64,000 nt of DNA. It comes from an uncultured Planctomycetales bacterium (GTDB lineage: Bacteria > Planctomycetota > Planctomycetia > Isosphaerales > Isosphaeraceae). Of this stretch, positions 34,266-44,800 are shown piece by piece. The first letter of the stretch is position 1. Each line of letters opens with the position of its first letter. The stretch is taken from NCBI GenBank assembly GCA_903926465.1, contig CAIYJE010000079.1, positions 1 to 64,000 on the forward strand, in the 5' to 3' direction. A program made the translations under genes and the position numbers. Under the pieces are notes generated by a model, which saw only the letters and a list, made by a program, of their open reading frames with translations, was not told the DNA's origin and did not search any database.

Positions 34266-35450
34266 TCAGCACCGTTCGCCAATCACCACCTGAGCCCGAC
34301 CCCGTCCGCCAGGAGGTGCGTACAGCAAGAGAGTCGTCGAACGCCCAGCATCAAGACCCAGCCGCCGGCGCAGCTCTTCGGGAGCAACATCCAAGCCCCG
34401 AACCTTGATCGTTTGCGGGACCAGCTGACGGGCCTTCAGTTCACGCTTCAGTTGCTTGAAATCCAACGGCAACAGAGCCTGCACCGCATACCGGGTCAGA
34501 AACGGAGACTCCAGCTCAGGGCCGGTCAGCCAATCGACCCCCGGCCCAGCCCGCTTCAAACCATGCTTCACCGCAAAACGATCCAGCAACCCCGCGCGGA
34601 TCAAAGTGGGGTCTGGCGTATAAAGCCAATCGACAGGCGCAGCCACCAAGGCGGCAGTCGAGTCCGGGCCATCGTGATCGCTAAACGTCGCACCAACGGG
34701 CAACATCGTAGCCCGACGCCGACAACTGGCCGCCCGACCAAACCAGACGGTGGCCTCTTTGCATTCCCCATCCAGGCTGACCAGCTCAATCTCTAGCCGA
34801 GTATCATCAAAATGTGCCTCAAAATCGCTGGCGGGACTCAGCTTGATCGCTCCACCCACCGCCTCACTTCGCAGCTTCTGGAGGAACGGGAGCCCAGGCG
34901 CATAATCGGAAATGGACCGGGCACGACGGCCCGTTCCGCCAGGCACCGCTCGCCGATCGGGATCAATATGCACCCAGCGGCCCTCAAGCGTGCCAAATCG
35001 TTCGGCATCGGCACACACAACCAGCCCACGCCCACCCACGCCATAAACTTCCAAGTTCCAGTGCACCCGCCGGCACCGCTCTGGGGCCCGGTCTACGGCA
35101 ATCACCCGCCCGGCTTCAGCCAGGGCCAGAGCGTCAATCCCCACACCACAGCAAAGGTCAATCACCGGCTCAGAGCCAATCAGCCGGCGGAACCGAGCCG
35201 CCTTGAAACGTGCCACCCGCTCGTCGGTTGACTGCTCCACGCCCGTGGAATCCAGCCACATTTCCGACGATCTCACAAACTTTCCAGCCGCTCGCCGCCG
35301 TGCCCCGGCCAGCCGCAATGCCGCCGTCACGAATTCTATGCCATGGTGCTTTCGCCACCGCTCGATGTCCGAAACCGAAGGCTCTGCAACAGACGCAATC
35401 TGGCCCAAAAGCTGCTGGCCGGGCTCTGTAGTCAGCACCAAAAGTTCCAT
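34266..35450 (-). CDS. Class I SAM-dependent methyltransferase with THUMP-like domain
   Basis: A 394-residue protein. The N-terminal helical part is followed by a Rossmann methyltransferase: motif I VIDLCCGVGIDALALA, the acidic end of strand 2 VIAVDRAPERC, and IDPDRRAVPGG near motif IV. The C-terminal third (VDWLTGPELESPFLTRYAVQ to GRAQVVIGERC) matches the THUMP-like domain that follows such methyltransferases. An RNA substrate is likely, but which one is unknown. The frame is open to 35561. ATG at 35450 (MELLVLTTEPGQQLLG) looks like the true start; ATG at 35480 is the alternative. It is divergent from dus and ends 12 bases from the sigma-54 activator stop. Confidence 0.78.
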   Translation of the reverse strand: MELLVLTTEPGQQLLGQIASVAEPSVSDIERWRKHHGIEFVTAALRLAGARRRAAGKFVRSSEMWLDSTGVEQSTDERVARFKAARFRRLIGSEPVIDLCCGVGIDALALAEAGRVIAVDRAPERCRRVHWNLEVYGVGGRGLVVCADAERFGTLEGRWVHIDPDRRAVPGGTGRRARSISDYAPGLPFLQKLRSEAVGGAIKLSPASDFEAHFDDTRLEIELVSLDGECKEATVWFGRAASCRRRATMLPVGATFSDHDGPDSTAALVAAPVDWLYTPDPTLIRAGLLDRFAVKHGLKRAGPGVDWLTGPELESPFLTRYAVQALLPLDFKQLKRELKARQLVPQTIKVRGLDVAPEELRRRLGLDAGRSTTLLLYAPPGGRGRAQVVIGERC

Positions 35451-35613
35451 GCCTACCACGGTTCTTGGTTCGTCAGTCATACGCTCTGGCATCAATTTAT
35501 TCACAAGGGGAAGCCAATGCCCAGCCAACTCGACTTCCCCGAAGGCCGACCGACATGGCATGTTGGTGCTTCACGAATCGAACACCTTAGCGCCTGAAAG
35601 TTCCCGCTCGATC

Positions 35614-36720
35614 ATGGACTCAGTGAACACCAGTGCTCAAGACCAGATCGTGCCTGTACCGCCCGCCAGGATCCAGGAGCCGCTCCAGATTGGCAATGTG
35701 CCGGTCCCAACCCGGTTCTTCCTGGCCCCCATGGCCGGCTACACCAGCATGGCATTCCGACTTGCCGTTCGCGAAAACGGCGGCCTCGGGCTTGTAACCA
35801 CCGACCTTGTGAACGCCCGCTCCCTCATTGAGAACCGACGCCGAGCGTTTGAACTTTCAGAAACCTGCCCAGAAGATCGCCCGGTCGCGATTCAGCTCTA
35901 TGGCCACCAGCCGGTCGAGATGTGTGAAGCCGCGCGCAGGATGGTGGGCTCTGGGGCCTCAATCATCGACATCAACATGGGATGTCCGGTTCGCAAGGTG
36001 GTCAGGAGCGGCGGCGGCTCAGCGCTGATGTGCGACACCATGAACGCCACCCAGCTCGTCGAGTCGATCGTCAAGGCCGTCAACGTGCCGGTCACCGTCA
36101 AGATGCGCCTTGGCTGGGACGACCAGACCCCCACCGCCCCCGAACTCTCTCGCAGCTTTGAGGGAATTGGCGTGGCGGCCGTCATCATCCACGGACGCAC
36201 CCGTGCACAGGGATTCAAGGGAAACGTCGACCTTGAAGGGATCCAGCGCGTGGTGGAAGCGGTGGATCGGATGCCCATTGTGGGCAACGGAGATGTGCGA
36301 ACCCTGGCCGACGCCGACCGCATGTTCCGCGTGACCGGCTGTGCGGCCATCTCCATTGGTCGAGGCGCACTGGCCAATCCGTTCTTCTTCCAGCAACTCG
36401 ATCACTGGGCACGTACCGGCCAGCCAGGTCCTGAACCCTCGTTTGAGCAGAGGGTTTACATGATGGAGCGTCACTTCCATGGGCTCTTGGAGCGTAGGGG
36501 CCAGCATTACGCCTGCCTTCAGTTCCGTAAGACCCTCAAGTGGTACATGAACTTCACGCGCATGCCCAAGCCGCTCTACCTGAGCCTGATCAACCTGTCG
36601 AGTGGTGAGGTTTTTGACGAGGTCCTGGCCGAGATCAAAGCCAGTGGGCCCAGTGGTGAGCTTCCCAGCCAGTTCGATGCCCATATTCCAGTGCCTAGCG
36701 GACCCATTGATAAGTGGTGA
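35614..36720 (+). CDS. dusB: tRNA-dihydrouridine synthase (DusB-type)
   Basis: A 368-residue flavoenzyme that reduces uridines in tRNA. Motifs are LAPMAGYTSMAFR, FMN-phosphate-region residues, DINMGCPVRKVVRSGGGSAL with the catalytic cysteine, VTVKMRLGW (active-site lysine), AVIIHGRTRAQGFKG and GNGDVRT. The C-terminal helical tRNA-binding domain follows (RQHYACLQFRKTLKWYM type). The open frame extends 411 bases upstream, but that part is antisense to the methyltransferase and is not coding. Assignment to DusB rather than another Dus subgroup is by overall resemblance. Confidence 0.9.
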   Translation: MDSVNTSAQDQIVPVPPARIQEPLQIGNVPVPTRFFLAPMAGYTSMAFRLAVRENGGLGLVTTDLVNARSLIENRRRAFELSETCPEDRPVAIQLYGHQPVEMCEAARRMVGSGASIIDINMGCPVRKVVRSGGGSALMCDTMNATQLVESIVKAVNVPVTVKMRLGWDDQTPTAPELSRSFEGIGVAAVIIHGRTRAQGFKGNVDLEGIQRVVEAVDRMPIVGNGDVRTLADADRMFRVTGCAAISIGRGALANPFFFQQLDHWARTGQPGPEPSFEQRVYMMERHFHGLLERRGQHYACLQFRKTLKWYMNFTRMPKPLYLSLINLSSGEVFDEVLAEIKASGPSGELPSQFDAHIPVPSGPIDKW

Positions 36721-37079
36721 AACTGGCAAGCCGGAAAACCTTATGCGGAAAAGGTTGACTCAAAATGAGCAAGGCCAAGAAAACCGCCACGTCACCGAAC
36801 AGTTGCCTCAGCTTCTCAGACCTGGTCCGTACAATCTCTGGGGTCAACACGGAACTAACTTTCCAGGCCCGCAATGCCGACAATGTCAGCCTGACGCTTC
36901 GCAACTGGCTGATTGGCTGCCATATTGCCGAGTACGAACTTCGAGGCGAGGACCAAGCCGCCTATGGTGAAAAGCTACTGGACTCATTGGCCGTTGAATT
37001 GAGTCGTCTGAAAATCAGCAACTGCAATCGCCGCCAACTCTATCGGTATTTGCGGTTTTACCGAACTTTTCCAGGAATT

Positions 37080-37100
37080 GTGGGGGCGCTGTCCCCACAA
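37080..37100. repeat. Hairpin repeat inside the broken DUF1016 gene, copy 1
   Basis: TGTGGGG, GCGCTGT, CCCCACA: a perfect 7-base-pair dyad. Its centre GGGGGCGCTGTCCCCAC recurs at 37149-37165. Confidence 0.7.
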
Positions 37101-37148
37101 TCTCAATCCCTCTTACCTTCCGGTTTTCCACTCGTGCAAAAGAGCGTA

Positions 37149-37165
37149 GGGGGCGCTGTCCCCAC
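37149..37165. repeat. Hairpin repeat inside the broken DUF1016 gene, copy 2
   Basis: GGGGGCGCTGTCCCCAC, 17 bases identical to the centre of copy 1, about 67 bases further on. The outer bases no longer pair. Slippage between these copies could explain the lost frame. Confidence 0.65.
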
Positions 37166-38084
37166 TATCGAGCCTAACTTTCCAGGATACGATCAACAGG
37201 CTATCTTACAGCCATCTGGAGTTGATCGTTGATCTAGACGATGCAAGAAAACGAGAATTTTATTGCGTGGAGTCGATCCGCGGAAACTGGTCAGTTCGGG
37301 AACTCAAGCGGCAGATCGCATCTCTGTACTGCGAGCTGTCCGACCATTCTCATAACAAGGCAAAGCTTGCGGATCTCACTCTGGCTGGCGTAGAGGTCGT
37401 GGCTCCAGCTCTGGCCATTCGAGAACCTTACATCTTCGAGTTCCTGGGTCTGAAGCCACAAGAGGTCATGAGCGAATCACACCTGGAAGATCAGCTCCTC
37501 AACCGGCTCCAGAAATTCTTGCTCGAACTGGGACACGGCTTCTGCTTTGAGGCAAGGCAGAAGCGAATCCTGATCGGTAACTCACACGGATTCATAGACC
37601 TCGTGTTCTACCACCACATCTTGAAATGCCACGTCTTGATCGAACTCAAATTGAAAAAGTTTAGCCACGAGAACATCGGCCAGCTCAATACCTATGTAAG
37701 CTGGTATACACGAAACGTGATGTCCGAGGCAGACAACCCACCCATAGGCATCCTTCTCTGCACTCAGAAAGACCACGCTCTGGTGGAGTACGCGCTGGCC
37801 GGAATGGATAATCAACTCTTTGTGTCCAAGTACCAGCTCGACTTACCAGACCGTCAATAACTCCAGGACGAAATGGAGCGAACGCTGAAGTTAGACACTG
37901 GAAGCGGTTAACAATGGAATTGCAGACATCAGAGGCAGCCGCCCTGGGGTGTCTTTGATTCTTGAACCCAAAGACACCGTAGCCGGGGGTACGAACTCTC
38001 CTGCTTCCAGAGTGCAGGCTCACCAGGAATCTTCACTTCACCCCAGAGCGATGCCGCTCCACACCAAAACCAAGCGCCAAGAAC

Positions 38085-39449
38085 TCACTTGGCTCCCGTT
38101 CCCAGGCGGTCCAGGATGTTCCGCGTGATGCGCTCGACCTTTGGGTCTTTTCCCTTCAAGCCATGCGCCCAGTCGGTACTGCCGCAAGTAAAGACCGTTC
38201 CCCCACGCGTGTAAACGCCCAGCACGGCGGCGCCAGTTCGCCCCTTCTCCCACTTCTCGTACCATTCGCAATCGTCGGGATGCCACTTGGCGGGTGAGGT
38301 CGCCAGAATGGTGAAGGTTTTGGGCGTGCCGTCCCGATTGGTGGGAACAGGTAGGCCATCTTGCAGGGTGAACTCGCAGCCGTCGCATTCGTACCCGACA
38401 ATGGTGTCTTTGCCGCCGAATGGATCGTCTTTCTTGAGATCGGTCCCTTCAAAAACCCAGTGCTCTGGGCGATGGACATTGAATGCGCCTGAACCGTTCA
38501 TGAATTGGCCGTGGCTGCGGTGGTAACCCCCGTACAGAAATCCCACGCCGGTAAGGCTGTTCTCGGGCCGGCCAATCAGGTGGTGGCTCCAGAGACTCGT
38601 CAACTTGCTCCGATCGTTTGTCATGTAAACCGGGTCGTCGCCAAAGTCTTGCTTCCAGCAAGCCAGGGCTCGGCCGCCGTCTTCGCTACGGACCTGCCAG
38701 CAGACCGAATTCCCGCTGAAGAAGCCAACATTGCCACCGTTGCCAATGTAGGCTTCCAGGTTGTCACGCATGGGGGCCGACCAGTATTCATCATGGCCAA
38801 CACTCAGCACCAGCTTGTACCTGGCCAAAATCTCAGGATGAAATTCCAGGTCGGAGTTCACGGCGTAGTCGAGCGTGTAACCGGCCTGCTCGGCCCACTC
38901 AATGAACGGAATTTCCCACTGGTCGGCCTGGCCAACCATGGGTCGGTCGAATGACACCCGCCGTCCTTGCACCTTATCTTTGCCGTGATAGGCATACAGG
39001 CTGTAACCACCCCAGTTGTTGTAGGCGCAATAGGTGTTGGTTGAAAGTTGTATCAAGATCTTGGAGTTGCTTCCTGGAGCCTTTGCCCGTACCACAAAGA
39101 AGGCGTTCCAGACCGCATTACCCGCCGTCAATTTGACAGCGTAGTAGCCAGACTTCCAGCCCTCGGGCACCGGGAGCACAACTCCCGCAGGCCATCGACA
39201 GCCTCTGGCGGAAACGTCATGAGGCACGGGAAGATCCTGACCCACAAAGCCATCCTTGCTCCAGACCACGTCTCGCGTTGCACCAACGCGTTGAATCTCA
39301 ACAGCGTAGGTCGGCTGGTTGGTCGAAACGTGGAACCGGACGATCTCCCCAGGCGCAACGCTCAGGGCATCGCAATACGCCTCAATCCTGGAGTCGGCAG
39401 CGGGTGGGCCAAGAGACACGGAGGCGAGCAAGATCAAGGTGGCAAGCAT
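38085..39449 (-). CDS. Exported N,N-dimethylformamidase large-subunit-like protein
   Basis: A 454-residue protein with an N-terminal signal peptide (MLATLILLASVSLGPPAADS). The body matches the N,N-dimethylformamidase beta/large-subunit family: STNTYCAYNNWGGYSLY, YTLDYAVNSDLEFHPEIL, VLSVGHDEYWS, NVGFFSGNSVCWQVR and the C-terminal GGTVFTCGSTDWAHGL. In the characterised amidase the mononuclear iron is held by Tyr, His and Glu with His-x-Glu spacing; HDE here fits that, and a tyrosine of the TYCAYN region could be the third ligand. The substrate is unlikely to be dimethylformamide itself. ATG 39449 has GGAGAGG five bases upstream. Likely the last gene of the PSCyt1/DUF1501/peptidase operon. Confidence 0.82.
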   Translation of the reverse strand: MLATLILLASVSLGPPAADSRIEAYCDALSVAPGEIVRFHVSTNQPTYAVEIQRVGATRDVVWSKDGFVGQDLPVPHDVSARGCRWPAGVVLPVPEGWKSGYYAVKLTAGNAVWNAFFVVRAKAPGSNSKILIQLSTNTYCAYNNWGGYSLYAYHGKDKVQGRRVSFDRPMVGQADQWEIPFIEWAEQAGYTLDYAVNSDLEFHPEILARYKLVLSVGHDEYWSAPMRDNLEAYIGNGGNVGFFSGNSVCWQVRSEDGGRALACWKQDFGDDPVYMTNDRSKLTSLWSHHLIGRPENSLTGVGFLYGGYHRSHGQFMNGSGAFNVHRPEHWVFEGTDLKKDDPFGGKDTIVGYECDGCEFTLQDGLPVPTNRDGTPKTFTILATSPAKWHPDDCEWYEKWEKGRTGAAVLGVYTRGGTVFTCGSTDWAHGLKGKDPKVERITRNILDRLGTGAK

Positions 39450-39604
39450 GAAGCCTCTCCGGGCGAAGTTAAGTGCCAAACTGCGGTCGTCCTGAACCGC
39501 ACAGGCGAGTTTAACCGACCAGATCGGTCTTCGCATCGTGGGGCCGGCCGAACGGCTGCAAGGCCAAGCTCAACACCAAGGCCTCCGCCTGGCGTCAAGG
39601 TTTT

Positions 39605-40318
39605 TTACTCTTCGCCCAGCCACATCGCCTTGACCATGCGTGCGGTTTGCGGGTCAAACGCTTCAAGTTCGCCCCTTGTGAACGGATAGAAGTCATTCCG
39701 CCCGAACACGCTCTCGGTCATCTCAGCGAAAAACTCTTTCTGGTCGGTCAGCGCGTAATGGCGTTCCTCACGCCCATTCACATGTTTGATCTTGTCATAT
39801 TTCCCGGATTCCTTGACCCGCCGGTACGCGGCCAGAATCTCTGGATGGTCAAAATCCAGCACCTGATCATGATACGCGTGAGCAAGCTCATGCAAAACCA
39901 TCGAAGGCTGCTGTTCCGACCAGGTGACAAAGCTTTGCGCATTGCCAATTTCAACCCCCTTGGCCTTGTCTGGGTTGTAGCCGTTATCCTTCAGCCACTC
40001 GCGGCTCGGGTGATACTCGGCCCCAGGAGCTTGACCATCATTCACACCTAGCCAGATCGGCACTTTCCTGAGCCGATCAACCACCTTCTCCGGAAGAACC
40101 GCCTCAACCTCTTTGAGCTTGGTCTCCATTAACGCAAGCGCCCGATCGCCCAGCGCTTTCTTATCGCCCAGAAGCGCCTGGTTCACATGCACGGTCCAGC
40201 CCTCAACCTGGCGATTAACATACGCCGAGGTTGGCACAAACGGCACTGCCTTATCATCCGCAATCGCCAGCGTCTGACCGGCCAAAATCCCGACCAGAAG
40301 AATGAGCTTCCCGTTCAT
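39605..40318 (-). CDS. Exported zinc metallopeptidase-like protein (HExxH)
   Basis: A 237-residue protein with a signal peptide (MNGKLILLVGILAGQTLAIA). The zinc-binding helix is SMVLHELAHAYHDQVL (HExxH plus a further histidine), and a downstream KEFFAEMTESVFGRNDFYPF gives a plausible glutamate ligand, as in gluzincins. The N-terminal half forms a strand-rich domain (EGWTVHVNQALL, VPIWLGVNDG). The family appears in planctomycetes and relatives, but I know of no characterised member. Its ATG overlaps the stop of the DUF1501 gene by four bases, so translation is coupled. Confidence 0.75.
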   Translation of the reverse strand: MNGKLILLVGILAGQTLAIADDKAVPFVPTSAYVNRQVEGWTVHVNQALLGDKKALGDRALALMETKLKEVEAVLPEKVVDRLRKVPIWLGVNDGQAPGAEYHPSREWLKDNGYNPDKAKGVEIGNAQSFVTWSEQQPSMVLHELAHAYHDQVLDFDHPEILAAYRRVKESGKYDKIKHVNGREERHYALTDQKEFFAEMTESVFGRNDFYPFTRGELEAFDPQTARMVKAMWLGEE

Positions 40319-41799
40319 GCAATGACCTGCCGAACGACTTCGCCCGCCACATCGGTCAACCGGAAATCTCGACCGTTGTAACGGTACGTCAGCTTGGTGT
40401 GCTCAAGCCCAAGCAAGGCCAAGATGGTGGCGTGCAGGTCATTCACGCTCACGCGATCGACCACGGCCTTGTGGCCAAAGTCATCGGTCGCCCCATGATG
40501 CACGCCAGGCTTGGTGCCGCCGCCGGCCATCCAGGTGGTGAAGGCGTGCGGGTTATGGTCTCGGCCGGTGGAACCCTTCTGGCAGATCGGTAGCCGGCCA
40601 AACTCGCCACAGCAAATGACCAGGGTGGATTCGAGCAAGCCTCGGGCCTTGAGGTCGGTTAGGAGCGCAGCGATCGGCTGATCGGTCTCAAGCGCGAAGC
40701 CACGATGGTTTTGCTCGATGTTCGAATGCCCGTCCCAGCTCCGCTCGTTCTCCATACCGCCCGAGTAGATCTGCACGAACCGCACGCCTCGTTCCACCAT
40801 CCGGCGCGCCATCAGGCACTGCTTGGCAAAGTGGCCGCACTTGGGATCGTCAATTCCATAAAGTGCCCGGGTGGCAGGCGTCTCTCCATGCTCAACGTCG
40901 AGCGCTTCTGGGGCCGCCATCTGCATGCGGTAGGCCAGTTCAAACGACTCGATCCGGGCCGCGAGAGCAGCATCGTTAGGATTGCGGGTCAGTTCGCGCT
41001 GGTTCAGAGCACGAAGGTAATCTAGCTGGGCCCGCTGAGACGGGTCGTCTAGATCAGGCAGCCGGTTCAGGTTGTCGATCGGTGTGCCCTGGCCGTTGAG
41101 AGCGGTGCCCTGGTAGACGCCGGGTAAGAACCCAGCCCCCCAGTTCTGGGAGTGTCCCTTGGGAATGCCACGGCCCAGGGTGTCATACATCACCACGAAG
41201 CCGGGTAGGTCCAGACTCTCAGACCCAAGCCCGTAAGTGACCCATGATCCCACACAGGGGAAACCCATGCGGCTGGATCCTGTGTTGATCTGGAACAGAG
41301 CAGGGGAGTGATTGTTCGTTTCGGTGAAGCAGGAATGGATAAACGCCATGTCATCCACATGGCCGGCCAGGTGCGGAAAGATTTCGGAGACCCAGGTTCC
41401 AGACTGGCCCGCCTGACGGAACTTGAAGGGCGACTTCATCAAGGGCCCAACTTGATCCACAAAGAAGCCGGTGTTCTTGTCAAACCCCGGAATCTCCTTG
41501 TCGTGCCATTTCTCCAGCTCGGGCTTGTAGTCCCAGGTATCGACCTGGCTCTGGCCACCGTTCATGAATAGCCAGATCACTGACTTGGCCTTCACCGGGA
41601 AGTGTGGCGGCTGTGGCGCCATGGCGTTCAGAGACCGAGCCACGGCATCTCCGGGCGCCATGGCGGCCAGTAACCCCTGCTGCTCCAGAAGTCCCGTAAG
41701 GGCAACCAGTCCAAAGCCAGCTCCCGCTCGCTCTAGAAAAGACCTACGGCTTACAAACGAGGCCGACGGCGTGGCGATCCAGTGGGGATGGCGTGGCAT
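40315..41799 (-). CDS. DUF1501 protein (Tat-exported), first operon
   Basis: A 494-residue protein of the DUF1501 family, which has an alkaline-phosphatase-like fold. A Tat-type signal SRRSFLERAGAGFGLVAL lies at residues 17-35. Conserved parts are SVIWLFMNGGQSQVDTWDYKP, NNHSPALFQINTG, HFAKQCLMARRMVERGVRFVQI, TLVICCGEFGRLP and GRDHNPHAFTTWMAGGG. These proteins are nearly always beside a DUF1549/DUF1553 protein, as here (60 bases upstream). Their reaction is unknown, and metal-dependent hydrolysis of sulfate or phosphate esters is only suggested by the fold. AGGAGC precedes the ATG. Confidence 0.9.
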   Translation of the reverse strand: MPRHPHWIATPSASFVSRRSFLERAGAGFGLVALTGLLEQQGLLAAMAPGDAVARSLNAMAPQPPHFPVKAKSVIWLFMNGGQSQVDTWDYKPELEKWHDKEIPGFDKNTGFFVDQVGPLMKSPFKFRQAGQSGTWVSEIFPHLAGHVDDMAFIHSCFTETNNHSPALFQINTGSSRMGFPCVGSWVTYGLGSESLDLPGFVVMYDTLGRGIPKGHSQNWGAGFLPGVYQGTALNGQGTPIDNLNRLPDLDDPSQRAQLDYLRALNQRELTRNPNDAALAARIESFELAYRMQMAAPEALDVEHGETPATRALYGIDDPKCGHFAKQCLMARRMVERGVRFVQIYSGGMENERSWDGHSNIEQNHRGFALETDQPIAALLTDLKARGLLESTLVICCGEFGRLPICQKGSTGRDHNPHAFTTWMAGGGTKPGVHHGATDDFGHKAVVDRVSVNDLHATILALLGLEHTKLTYRYNGRDFRLTDVAGEVVRQVIA

Positions 41800-41859
41800 G
41801 ATTCAAGGGCTCCTGGGCAACTCGGTTGCAAGGTATACGTATCGAGATCGTCCACCGGT

Positions 41860-44800
41860 TCACTCGCTGAAAAGAAACTCGTTGCTGCAAAGAAGCGTCT
41901 GGCAAAAATCCACCAGCGCCAGCCGGGCCGCCTGCTCAGGGTGCTGGACCGCATGCGCCTGGGTCTGACGGGCCAGAAACGCCCGGGCATCTTCCAGTTC
42001 TATAGCCTCGGGAACCCTGGAAAGGGCCAGCTTGTAAGCCTGCACCACGGCAGCATCACCGGCTGGCTGTCCCTGGGTCGGCTGGACTCTGCCGGCAAAT
42101 GCCTCGGCCCACTCACGCACCATCGGGCTATTGATCAGCAAAAGGGCCTGAGGCGCCACGGTGGTGGCGGCTCGGGCGGCTATTGGCACCAAGGCATCCG
42201 GGGCGTCAAACAGCGTCATGAACCGGATCAACTGGCTCCGCTTCACCGTAAAGTAAATGCTCCGGCGCCGCATTCGCTCATCCAGGCTGCCGGGCCCGAA
42301 CATCCGGGGATCCATGGCCCCAGAGACGAACAGCATCGAGTCACGAATGGGCTCAGCCTCCAACCGGCGCCGCTGCTGCCGGCCGAACAGCGTGTTGTCC
42401 GGGTCGGCGGCCACCAGCTCCATGGCAGCCTGGGTCCCCTGGCGGTAAGCCGCGCTCGACATGATAAGCTTCTGGATTGGCTTGAGCTTCCAGCCGCCCG
42501 CAATCAATTCCCTGGCCAGCCAGTCAAGCAGCTCGGGATGGCTGGGCCGGGCCCCCTGGGTGCCAAAGTCGCTGGGGGTTGCCACCAAGCCCTGGCCAAA
42601 GTGATGCTGCCAGATCCGATTCACGACCACCCTGGCCAGCAATGCGCCTGCCCCCTGATCGGTATCGGTCATCCACTCCGCCAGCGTGCGACGTCGGTAA
42701 GAGGTTCTCCAGCCCTCTGGGGGAACCTGTTTCCAGCGGGCCTCGTCTGCGGACGGGCTCAGCAACACAGACAGAAAGCCAGCCGTTGCCTCTCCCTCTT
42801 TCTGGTTCGGGTCTCCCCGGCGCAGGAAGTGGGTGGCGGGCAAAAAGTCGTCCCCCTGGGTGTGCAACCGGACCGCCGGTAAACCCTCGGAACAGATCAT
42901 TGCCTTCACCCCCTCTTGCTTGGGGGCCAGCTTGGCGTGCTCTTGGGCAGCCTGATTCAAAGACCGCCAGCTCTCATCAATCGTCCGGAACCAGGCAAGC
43001 ACCGCAGCCTGATCGGCCTCGGTTCGCTGATCTCGGGGTCGATCCAGGATCGTTCGCACCGCAACCGGAATTCCGTCATCATCAAGACCTACCGGCCGTG
43101 GTGCATCGGTTACCGCCAGGCGCAAGCGGCCGATGTTATGTCCAGTGTTGTTATTGAACGCCAGGCTGAACGTCAGGGTTGAGCCCGAGTCGGTACGCAG
43201 GGTCGAGCCAATTTCGAACACGGCAGCATGGTCACGGCCAAACTGAGGATCCACGGCCCAGGCCGACTTGGGGTCATCATCCACCACGGCCGCCACCGGC
43301 AACCCGGCCTGCTCAAACGTGGCCTTGGCATTCACCAGTTTTGGCTCGCTGGTGGCTCCAATGCCGTATCGCGGACCCACCGTCAGCTTCACGTTGGAAA
43401 GTGCAAAGTTTCCGTTACCGGCCCGGCCAGGACCACGCCCCACCAAGGGGTCATCCGCCAAGGCTTCCACCCGAACCGCCGTGATCTCAGACAGGTCGCA
43501 GGCCGCGACCACCTTGTAGGTATCAAAGTCTGGGTTCTTCCCCTCGAAGCGATAAGAACCGTCGTCCAGTTTCTTGACCGTTGCCCCTCCGGTCGACTCG
43601 ATCTTGGAAGGATCCAGCACCACCCACTGGGGACGCGTGTTGCTGGCAGCAAGCCTGGACTGCTCCCACTGCTCAAGCCGTCTTGGCAGTTCTTCCTTCT
43701 CATACCGACCCACCGCATCCACATAAGGCTGGTGCTCGGCCGCGTGCTTCGCAACCGCAGCCTCATGATCGGCATTTTTGGGGACCAGATCGACCTCGGT
43801 ACGCACCGTGGTGGTGAACGTGGCGGCAAACCGGTAGTAATCCTTGGCGGTAATTGGGTCAAACTTGTGGTCATGGCAGCGAGCGCAACCAACCGTCAGC
43901 CCCAGAAATGCGGTGCTGGTGGTGCTTACCATATCGTCCAGCTCGTCGTACCGTTCCTTCTCAACCTGGTTCTTGGTGATCTGCGTACTGTGCGTACCTG
44001 CCCCCAGAAAACCGGTCGCTTTCTGAGCCAGGATGTCGTCCGGAGCGTATTCATCGCCCGCAATCTGCCACTTCACAAAGATGTCGTAAGGCAGATCCAT
44101 GTTGAACGCTTCAATCAAGAAGTCTCGGTAGTGGTACGCCGTCGGCCGATCATAGTCATGCTCAAAGCCATGGCTCTCGGCAAACCGCGCCAGGTCTAGC
44201 CAGTGCCTTGCCCAGCGCTCACCATACCGAGGACTTTCCAGCAACCGATCAATCTGACGCTCAAACGCCGCGTCCTGGCCATCCAATTCAAACGCCGCAA
44301 CCTCTTCAGGCGTTGGCGGCAGCCCCAGCAAATCCAGCGAACCACGTCTGAGCAAAATCCGGCGCTCGGCTTCCGGAGTGGGCTTCAACCACTTCTCTTC
44401 TAGCTTGGAAAGGATGAATCGGTCGATCGGATTGCGAACCCAGCCGGTCTCTTTCACGGCGGGCGGCTCTCCGCGCCAGAGCGGCTGGTAAGACCAGTGG
44501 GTTCGCTCTTTCCCAAGATCAATCACCCGCTTTGGCTTAGGGGTGGTCGTGGCCGGTGCGGCCTCACCAATGCGAGGGTCTGGCGCTCCTCGTTTGACCC
44601 ACTCGGTCAGCAGAGCAATTTCACCCTCGGCCAGCTTCCCCTTGGGCGGCATCTTGAGAACCGGATCTTCATACTGGATTGCCTGAATCAGCAGGCTTTC
44701 TTCCGTATTACCAGCGACCAGGCCAGGGCCCGTGTCTCCCCCTTTAAGGGTAGCTTCCCGGGTATCGAGCAAAAGCCCACCACGGACGGTCTTGGAGTTG

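Larger units (their letters stand above)
36765..37860 (+). pseudogene. DUF1016/YhcG-family PDDEXK nuclease gene, frameshifted
   Basis: The first part (36765-37232 in frame 1) encodes the DUF1016 N-terminal domain (LRNWLIGCHIAEYEL, RRQLYRYLRFYRTFP). The second part is read in another frame: from about 37171 SLTFQDTINRLSYSHLELIV, then FYCVESIRGNWSVRELKRQI and the nuclease core GFIDLVFYHHI...VLIELKLKKF (D...ExK) to 37860. Between them the linker contains two copies of a GGGGGCGCTGTCCCCA hairpin sequence. One base in or near this linker breaks the frame. Intact relatives read through it into RLSYSH. The second half could still be made from TTG 37222, but an isolated domain is unlikely to act normally. 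It follows dus by 44 bases. Confidence 0.8.

Noticed and set aside
35203-35613. N-terminal extension of the dihydrouridine synthase
   Set aside because: The first 137 codons of the open frame are antisense to the methyltransferase and unlike Dus proteins.
43228-44199. Plus-strand open frame of about 320 codons
   Set aside because: Antisense to the PSCyt1-DUF1549-DUF1553 gene; no recognisable motif.
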